Assembly: GCA_035771165.1 (NCBI GenBank) | Contig: JAWNZC010000345.1 | Span: 1,443,001 to 1,507,000, forward strand | Source: Paragorgia papillata | Taxonomy: Eukaryota > Cnidaria > Anthozoa > Scleralcyonacea > Coralliidae | Direction: 5' to 3' | DNA length: 64,000 nucleotides | The notes under the pieces: generated by a model | What the model saw: the letters and a program-made list of their open reading frames with translations, nothing else | The model's database searches: none | Told to the model about the DNA's origin: nothing | In this document: positions 26,801 through 36,946 of the stretch, in pieces | Position numbering within the stretch: the first letter of the stretch is position 1 | Layout: every line of letters starts with the position of its first letter | Made by a program: the position numbers and the translations under genes

Positions 26801-26964
26801 TGTTTGTTTGTTTGTTTGTTTGTTTGTTTGTTTGTTTGTTTGTTTGTTTGTTTGTTTGTTTGTTTGTTTGTTTGTTTGTTTGTTTGTTTGTTTGTTTGTT
26901 TGTTTGTTTGTTTGTTTGTTTGTTTGTTTGTTTGTTTGTTTGTTTGTTTGTTTGTTTGTTTGTT

Positions 26965-27007
<43 letters not shown>

Positions 27008-27016
27008 GTGCCTGCC

Positions 27017-27047
<31 letters not shown>

Positions 27048-28123
27048 TCAATACTTGGTTCAATACTTGGTCCTTTATTATTTCTTATTTATATAAATGA
27101 TTTCCCTCGTTGTCTCCAGCACTCTAAAGCTAGAATGTATGCTGATGACACGAATATAACTACAACGGGTTCATCATTAAAAGAAATGATAAATTTTGCC
27201 AATAAAGATCTTGAAAACATTAACGAATGGTTAAAGGCAAATAAATTGAGTCTGAATGCTACTAAAAAAAGAGTTCATGTTCATTGGGTCTGATCATAAT
27301 CTTAAAAAAATAAGAGATATACCATTAATCTTTTTAAATGGAAAACCCATTAATAGAGTTAAGGTTACAAAATCATTAGGGGTTTTGATAGATGAAAGAC
27401 TCTGTTGGTATGAACACATTGATTCTATTTCTAACTCTGTTGGTATGAACACATTGATTCTATTTCTAAAAAAATAAGTTCTGCTATTGCAGGTCTACGT
27501 CAAGCTAGGCAGTTTGTTCCTAAAAAAACATCTATTACAATATATAATTCATTAATAAAACCTTTGTTTGAATATTGCGATATTGTCTGGGACAACATGC
27601 CTTGCAGTAGTGTGACGAGAATGCAAAAGCTACAAAACCGTGCTGCCAGAGTCATTACTAGACAAGGTTATGAAATCAGATCCAGTGAAATAAGGCAACA
27701 ATTAAACTGGAAAACTCTTTCAGAATATCGAACTGACCATATGTTAATAATGATGCACAAAGTATTAAATAATATGGCCCCTTCATATCTGCAAGACCAT
27801 TTTAAAATCTCTGAATTAAATGATACCTATTTACTAAGAGAACGAGAAATGACTCTCGTTCTTCCTAAGCCACGGACTGGATTTCTAAAAAAGAGTTTAG
27901 CATATACAGGAGCGAAAGTTTGGAATGATATGCCAGAGAATGCTAGATGTAATAGTAACCTAAATAGCTTTAAACGATATCTGCAATCATCGCTTCTTCA
28001 ATTGGACTAATTTATTGTAAATATAGACTTGTATACTGTATATATTCGGCTTTCTTGTAAAGCAGTTTTTTATCTGATGAATTTCCGAATTCAAATAAAT
28101 ATTTCTCTCTCTCTCTCTCTCTC

Positions 28124-28218
<95 letters not shown>

Positions 28219-28248
28219 GCCTGCCTGTTGCCTTCCTGCCTGCCTGCC

Positions 28249-28317
<69 letters not shown>

Positions 28318-28382
28318 GCCTGTCTGCCTGTCTGCCTGCCTGCCTGCCTGCCTGCCTGTTGCCTGCCTGTTGCCTGCCTGCC

Positions 28383-28459
<77 letters not shown>

Positions 28460-31400
28460 GCCTGCCTGTTGCCTGCCTGCCTGCCTGTCTGTTTCACTCC
28501 AAGGACATCTCAAAATATATGGTCGCAATTTTCATGTAAGTCTGTGAAAGTGTTGCCAGAGACCAGTGACCCAACCATTAAATTCTGGTTAAATTTGATT
28601 GAAAATTGGATAAAAAAAGATCAATTTGAAAATGTGATTTTTTGTTGTGATAATTCTTTAGGTGCTCTAAAACAGTACTTGCGCGAACTTCCTGAGCCTC
28701 TCATGACCTTTGAACTTCACCACGCCTGGATCGAAGCTGGAAGGTTGGAATTTTACAAATATATTATTAAAATACATAAATATTAAATTTAAATGATTCA
28801 TTAATAATTCATGAGGAAAACATAAAGAAAATCCCATGTTTAATGAGTTTTTGAATATGTGATAAAGAATCCTCTTGATTTACATAACCTTTAGCTTTGA
28901 TTTTCCTGGCTAAGGGGGCGATTACATTAACCGGGCTGGCCCGCTTTATATATCAAACGCATGTTGCTTTAACATTTCGATTACATGGCAATTGGCAAGC
29001 GGGCTAGCCAGGTTAACCGGGATGAAAATGTCCATGTAATCGTTTTCATCCCGCCAAACCGGGCTGAAAAACTATTGAACTCGCTTCGATACGCGTTCGT
29101 TTGCTTGATTGTGTGAATAAATAGTGCTGAAAGGAACTGAAATAGAACATCAAAACGTTGTTTGTGTGTTTCGTGATCATAGCGAAGATTTAATAAATTA
29201 ATTAGTCTTCGCGAAGACGATTTCGTGGATTATAACAATCTTTTTATTAAGGATGGGCTTACAAAATAAATAATAGACTAATTATATGTATATATATATG
29301 TAATATTTATAAACCGCGCAGGAGGGCTTTATCGGATATAAAACACGAGGCGATAGCCGAGTGTTTTAGAGCCGATAAAGCCCGTACTGCAAGGTTTTTA
29401 AATGACTTCTAAAAAGAATCACTTCATACGTTCATTGGCGTAGTAATTTTGAAAATTAAGCTTATCTCAGCCGTTAAAAACCAGCGAGAAACTTAGAGCG
29501 AGTCTATATCACGTATATAGATCCGATACGCTCATGATTTTTCTTTGTGTTTCCCTCATGAATTATTAATGAATTTTAGAAATATATATAAAACTGAAGT
29601 AAAACTAACGTAGCTTTGCCCTTATTTACTTGATAATTGCGAATTTCGGCCTGAAATCATCCCGGCTTACCGGGCTAGCCCGCTCCATGTAATCGTTTCG
29701 TAAACTCATACCGGTTAACCGGCCCAGCCCGGTCCATGTAATCGTTTCGTAAACTCATCCCGGTTAACCGGGCTAGCTCGGTCCATGTAATCGGCCCCTT
29801 AGACAATGTTGTATTTCAAAATTACCACGTCAATGAACTTATCAAATGAGTCGTTTTTGAAGCTATTCAAAACATTCGCAGTACGTGTTTTATCAGATCT
29901 AAAACACTCGGCTATCGCCTCGTGTTTTAAATCTGATAAAACAATGCTGCTCATGTTTTAAATAGTATACTTATCAAATAAGGTGCCCTCTACGCACGCT
30001 CTGATTGGCTGGGCTCCGTGCATTTATAAGAGAACAGAGATCATGAATGACGTAAAATGGCGTAGGGTGGCGTAGAATGGCGTCAGCTGGCCAGAAAAGC
30101 CCGTCAAGTTCCAAAACTAGTTCACTTTTAGCTTGATTTTTCTTATTATTATTATTTAAAAAAAATGAAACATACCGCTCCTGTGAGTATGTACTCTTAT
30201 AAAGGCACGTTTGATGTCATTTGAACACGAAAGAAGGATAAAGGAACTAGTGCCTCTGCTCAACTTCTTTCGTGTTCAAATGACGTCAAACGTACCTTTA
30301 TTTTTGGCTTAAACGTACCTCTATATTTGGCTTAAATAGTGAAATAAAAGTAGCGTGCTGCGTAGGCAGTGTAGAAACAAGAATCGAAATATAGTAAGGT
30401 TAGATATACTGCCGAAACAGAGAACGTAGGAGTCTAACGTTTCGAGCGAAGGCCCTTCGTCAGAGAGAAAACGTGACGAAGGGCCTTCGCTCGAAACGTT
30501 AGATTCCTACGTTCTCTGTTTCGGCAGTACATCTAACCTTTCTATATTTCGATTGTACCTTTATAAGAGTACATACAGTAAAAACCCGCTAACAAGAACC
30601 TACATTTTACTAAATCAGCCTGGGATAGGTTCTTATATTCTTTTATAAAATAGGTTGCGTCTTACGCACGCTGTGATTGGTCAATTACCGTGTTTATATC
30701 AGGCTATGTAAACACGGTTGTGATGTCACGGCACATTTTTTAGCCTTATTTCATAAAAGAAATAGAAAATGGATGCCCTGTGTTTATATAACCTGATGCA
30801 AACACTCGAGTGAGTTGGGATAATTCGAAAGTACTTATGTAAACCCTCGCCTACGGCTCGGGTTCACATAAACTTTCGAATTCTCCCAACTCACTCTCGT
30901 GTTTGCATCAGGCTATATAAACACGGGCGGCCATTTTCTATTTCTTAAATATAAATAAATTCTTAATTTCAGCCTGAGGTTCTTAATAGTGGTAGGTTCT
31001 TGTTAGCGGGTTTTTACTGTATGCACGGAGCTTTATGTGATAGTTAAAATATGAGCGGCCGATCTTTATGGGCATTTACTTATCAAATTCTAAGTGTAAA
31101 TGATGAACACTTTGTTTAAGAGTCGTAGGAAAGGTGAGATAAGATCATTTACAGTCAGAAAAAGCTCAATTTGAGGCACTAGTGCCTATTAACTTTGATA
31201 AAACCTTGATGTTTTATTAATCAATGTTTTATCCGTAGTTAAAGGTGCTGATTAAACATTCATTTCTTTTGAATTTTCTTCATGAATTATTAATGAATTT
31301 GGTAATATTTGTTAAATAATATATACTTTTGCGCATTAGGCAATCATTACATTGAATTCAGTTAATTGAATTGATTCAAATATAATTAACAAATAGATTC

Positions 31401-34400
31401 ATTTTGCCGTTGTCTGTTCAGTTATAGATGCACAGATGACGTCACAACGTTGGTAAGAACAAAAAAGTGGCCCACGAGACGCAGTCGAGTGCATGTGTCA
31501 CTGATGTTCTTACCACGTTGTGACGTCCTCTGTGCATTTATAACTGAACAGACAACAACAAAAAATGGAATCTATTTGTTTTATACAATAAAAAAATAGA
31601 ACAATTATGTTTTAACGGACTTATTAAATTTTCTCGGCGAATTTCCGGGGTATTGAAATCCATGATCTATACAAATCAAGGAACATAATTGGCTCGTGTC
31701 GTTGCAATGAGATCCGTGATTGGTTTAGAGAAATCAGACCACGTCAGTGGCGTAATCTGTGCGTCTGTCCTTTTATAGATAATGGCTATCGACCAATAAA
31801 AACGCACGTACTATTCAAATTATTGTATAAAGCATTATTGAACATTGTAACCAGTGTGGATTATAACGATTTCGCTCTGGTCGGACAAACGACCGAGCAC
31901 TGTAAAGTTGCTCGGACATTAGACGAGATTGGTCGGCCAATTTTCTAAGCAATTTTTATATAGTATGGTGGGTAGTGGCCAGTGTGACCTCCACTGGAGT
32001 TGTACGGAAACTATAATTTGAGCATTTAACTAGGTGTTGGTGTTTGAGCATAGTATACTTTACGTTTGACCACAGCAGTTAAGTTCGTGAACGCTTCTGT
32101 ATATATTGTAGTTTCGGTCGATACGTTTTAAAATCTGTCTGCGGCTTGATGTATGTTTGGGAGAAGAATGAAGCGTGGAAGGACACATATTGACGTACAC
32201 TGCAAAACCTCCAATTCTTGTCAAGATAATTTTTCTTCTTTTGAGATTTTATTTCTTGTTTTAAGATATTTAATCTTGTTTTAAGACAAAATATCTTGTC
32301 AAGAAACCGCGGTAAGATAATTATCTTGCAAACGGGACAAGAAAATCTTAAAACAAGTATTTTTTTCTTAAAACAAGTTTTTGGGAATTTGCAGTGTATA
32401 CACGCGTAAAAACGCACAACTTGTTCACGGTTGTCAACAGGCGTGAACAATGTTGTGCTGCTCGCCGTGAACAAGTTGTCAACAAGTTGTTCACTTATGG
32501 TTCGAACAACTTGTTCACGGATAAATCAACAGTCATGAACAAGTTCCAACAGCACATTTTTATAGCCAACAACGTTGTTCGCACATGATACAACATGTTG
32601 TAACAGCATGACGAAATAACAACGATGAGCAACAATGTTACAACAATGGTGAACATGGTTGATGTATCAACACATTCTTCGGTTGTTACAACATGCGTGA
32701 ACAACGGTTGTTGTTTCATCAAGCTGTGACAACTTGTTGAAACAATGATGAACAATGTTGTTCATTTATCAGTGTTGTTCACATATGTCAACAAGTTGTT
32801 ACAGCATTGTTCAGGCAACAATGCTGTAACAACTTGCGAGATTTTTACGCGTGTAGGTCAGTGCTTTAATTCTTTTCATTTACATTACATTGTCTTCAGT
32901 TAACTCATTAAAGTCTATGAAATTTAATCTATATACAGCTAAATCAATTAAGGTTGTCCTGGCCAAAGCCAAAAGGCTAAAGCCAAAAAGTCAAAGCCAA
33001 GCGCGAAAAGTACGATGTGAATTACTATTTAAATAGCGAAGCACACTTTTACTATATTTATAGGCCAAAATCATACAAATAAACCAAACTTGCCTCTCTG
33101 GGGATTATTAACGAGCATTTTCGCGCTTGGCTTTGACCTTTTGGCTTTGGCCAGGACAACCTTAATTGATTTAGCTGTAATTATAAATACATAATATAAA
33201 AATGTCTAAACTCTACAGGCGCATTACAGCGTCCAATTAAAAAAAATCAATTATATTTCTTGGTCGGTCAAAATGTCCGACCAGAACAGAAATGGTCGGC
33301 CATTTCGTATTTTTGGTCGGCAAATGGCCGAGTGCCGACCGTTATAATCCACACTGATTGTAACTCAGTTTAAACATTAAATCCTGCATCCTTGCTTATG
33401 TACTATACCTTGCCTATGACCGCATACTATAACTGATACTGTTTTCTGCTTTAGTATTCGAGAACGGGATGATCGGCTTCAGAAGCTCTGGACTGTTGTT
33501 TCACAACTGCCCAAAGCAAACAAAGACAATTTAAGGTAGAACATTTATTGCATGCTGGTATGTTTATATGAATTTGCGGTATATTATAATTTTCAATTTT
33601 GATTCGACAGATATCTTATGAAGTTTTTGGCAAAAATCGAACAGAATTCAGAAGTTGGGAAAATGAATGCTCACAATCTCGCTATTGTTATGGCTCCGAA
33701 TTTAATGTGGTCTATTGACGATGAGAGGTAACACAAATGTCATTCATGTTGAGTGGTTAGAATTTTCAAGCCACAATAGCAAGATGTTCAGAAAAGCACA
33801 GAAATCACCACTACATCACATTTCATTTATTCACTCATTTATTAAATGCAATATGACTCGAACCTTTGAAGGGCGTTTGTCACTAGCCATATCGTATTCT
33901 ATGCTATTCTATTCTATTCTATTCTATTCTATTCTATTCTATTCTATTCTATTCTATTCTATTCTATTCTATTCTATTCTATTCTATTCTATTCTGTTCT
34001 GTTCTGTTCTGTTCTGTTCTGTTCTGTTCTGTTCTGTTCTATTCTATTCTAGTCCATTCCATTCCATTTTATTCCATCCCATTCCATTCTTTTTTATCCT
34101 ATTCTATCCTATTCTATTCCATTCCATCCCATTTCATTCCATCCCATCCCATTCTATCCTATCCTAGTCTATTCCATTCCATTTTATTTTATTTCATTCC
34201 ATCCCATTCCATTCTATTCTATCCTAGTCTATTCCATTCCGTCCCATCCCATTTTATTTTATTTCATCCCATTCCATTTTATGCTATTCTATCCTGTTCT
34301 ATCCTATTCTATCTTATTCTATTTTATCCTATCCTTTATTATATCCCATTATATTTTATTCTACCCTATCGTATCTTGTTCGGTTTCGTTCTGTTCTATT

Positions 34401-36357
34401 GTATATATTTTACTCTTTTCTGAATGTGTCTTGCCTTTGCAGTGGACCGATGAACGTCAAAAACACTGGTGTGCTGGCGGCAATTATTGAGGCTCTTATT
34501 GAACACGCTGACTGGTTCTTTCCAGAAGGTATAAAATAATAAAATAAATATTTATTGAGCATAATTTATACATTATTACATACAATCGTTGCATGCTTCA
34601 ATTCCTTTTTATCGCTAAAAATACTATTGGCAGAGGTCGGTAATTCTAAAACATACTGGTTTCTTCATTGTCGTGATCTGTAAGAAAGTTTAGACCGAAT
34701 TTCCTGGTGGGTCACAGTGTAATAAACGTTTGTCGGACGACAGCGGCCGAAAGATTTTGCAGGCCCTCTCAAAACTATCTCCTTTAGGGGCTAGTCTCGC
34801 TGTGCATCATGGGATCGGTCACCATTTTGTTTACAGGATCTGGCAGGCCCTCTCAAAAGTGTGACCTGTCCATGATGCAACGAGGGCCTGCGGAGGAGGC
34901 AGGGCCAGCCCCCGCACCCCCCTGTTAATCCATCATCACCGGGTGAGAGACAGCGCATGGGCCAATGTGACAAACTGTAGCTACCATCTTATAGTTGCTT
35001 TAATAATCTTTTTCCAGAGGTTAATTTCTCCGAGCCAACGACAAGTACGAATGGTGGCGAAGAACGTTTATTTACGGATGGTAAACAGATTTTTAGAGAC
35101 AACATGTCAGTTCGGAAACAGCTGAGCTCCGAAGAATCAAGCAAGACATTACTGGATGAAGCAGCTAGCCTTATAGATATCAAACCTATTGACAACCTGC
35201 ATAATGAAAGGTGAGCTTCAGTGGTGCTTGTGGTTGACAAAGGCCGGTTACCATTACGTGCGCTTTGCCTGCGTGGGCGGAGCAGGCTTTGAAAGTTGGA
35301 AACTTTCAACCTCCATAATTTAATAAGCGAACTGAAGAATGCACGCTCCGCGCGAGCAAAGCGGTGTCACAGTGAAATCTGTTACCCCGGACATGCTCCG
35401 TGCAGGGGTGTAAGTAATTTCCTATAGACTCCAGTCTCTCAATCATTATTCCATTATTTCCCTTTGCTGATATAAAATGAAAAAGAAATAATATTAACTA
35501 GCTGTATGGGCACGTCATAATGAAAACTAGCAGAATAACACACATTGTTCTAATAATACGATTTGTTCCTGACTGATCTCCATATAGATCAGTGATTTGT
35601 TCGAACCTAAAGCTCAAGTTTACTGAGAAGCTAGACAAGAAATAATATAATCATGAAGAGCAAACCAAGTGTCATTCGTCTTTGTTTATTACAATTTCGA
35701 TTGTTAAAAGTTAAGAAGTTGTTCACATTGGCGACTAATGTAGATAGTTCCTAGCTTCTATTTGATATTGGATGACTAAAAGAACACATTTATCATGATT
35801 TTACCATTGCGATAAACATGGCCTATATTTCTTTGGACCTAGGAACTTTGTTCAGTGGGTAACAGATTTCACGGGGTAACACATTTCACTGTGAGAGCAG
35901 ACGTAATGGAAGCCTTTAGACATTACAGTCAAACTGGGTGTTCTCTTGCGAGTTATACATTGCAATATTCCCACGCAATATTGCAATGTTGATTGACAAG
36001 TTGCCGTGAGCAATTTGCAAACGTTTCGGGAATATTTATTTCCGAAATTCAATATTTCTTTACTTAAACTACCAACAGTAGTATCTTAACCATGAATTTG
36101 TATATTTACTCGAAAGAAAGACGAACCTTTAAAGGAATGTACTGAGGAATCTTCACGAGACGTTTGCAAGTTGCTCAAGCCAAATTGACAATCAACATTG
36201 TAATGTTGCGGCGCGATATTGCAAAGTAGCCAGTGCAAGAGAACATCCGGTTTGACTGTAACTGTTGCTGTAGTATCACCATTCGTGTGGAATGTTTTTG
36301 TCCAGAAAACAATTAATTAAACCAATTTAATTTGCAACGTCTCAGGCCAGGCGAAAC

Positions 36358-36389
<32 letters not shown>

Positions 36390-36551
36390 AGCAACAGCAA
36401 CAACAACAGTAACAACAACAGCGACAACAGCGGCAGCAACAACAACAACAACAGCAACAACAACAGCGGCAGCAACAACAACAACAACAACAACAACAAC
36501 AAAAACAAAACCAACAGTAACAACAACAGCAGCAACAGCAACAACAACAGC

Positions 36552-36592
<41 letters not shown>

Positions 36593-36627
36593 AAACAACA
36601 ACAATAGCAACAGCAACAACAACAGCG

Positions 36628-36664
<37 letters not shown>

Positions 36665-36902
36665 AAACAACAACAACAGCAACAACAACAGCCGCAACAA
36701 CAACAACAGCAACAACAACAACAACAACACATGAACACCACCACTACCATCATGCATTACCACTACCCCCACAAACAACAACATGAAAAACAACAAACAA
36801 AAATGGACAACAACAGCAACACAACTAACAACAACATGAACAACCGCTACAACAACAGCATCACCATCAGCAGTGAACAACAACAGCATCAGCATGAACA
36901 TC

Positions 36903-36946
<44 letters not shown>

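Larger units (their letters stand above)
30177..31035. mobile_element. Old palindromic element holding two younger insertions
   Basis: The left arm GTACTCTTATAAAGGCACGT ... ATTTGAACACGAAAG is matched inverted by the right arm, but the right arm is interrupted by fold-back copy 3 (30302-30554) and by the element at 30576-31019. Removing both restores a continuous arm. Confidence 0.7.
31852..33356. mobile_element. hAT-type element containing three nested insertions
   Basis: Ends CAGTGTGGATTATAACG and CGTTATAATCCACACTG, a perfect 17-bp inverted pair. ATTGTAAC flanks both sides (31844-31851, 33357-33364), a perfect 8-bp hAT-type duplication. Subterminal GGTCGG/CCGACC motifs are clustered at both ends. 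It is nested with the three elements listed next and lies in BAR-RhoGAP intron 13. Confidence 0.88.
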
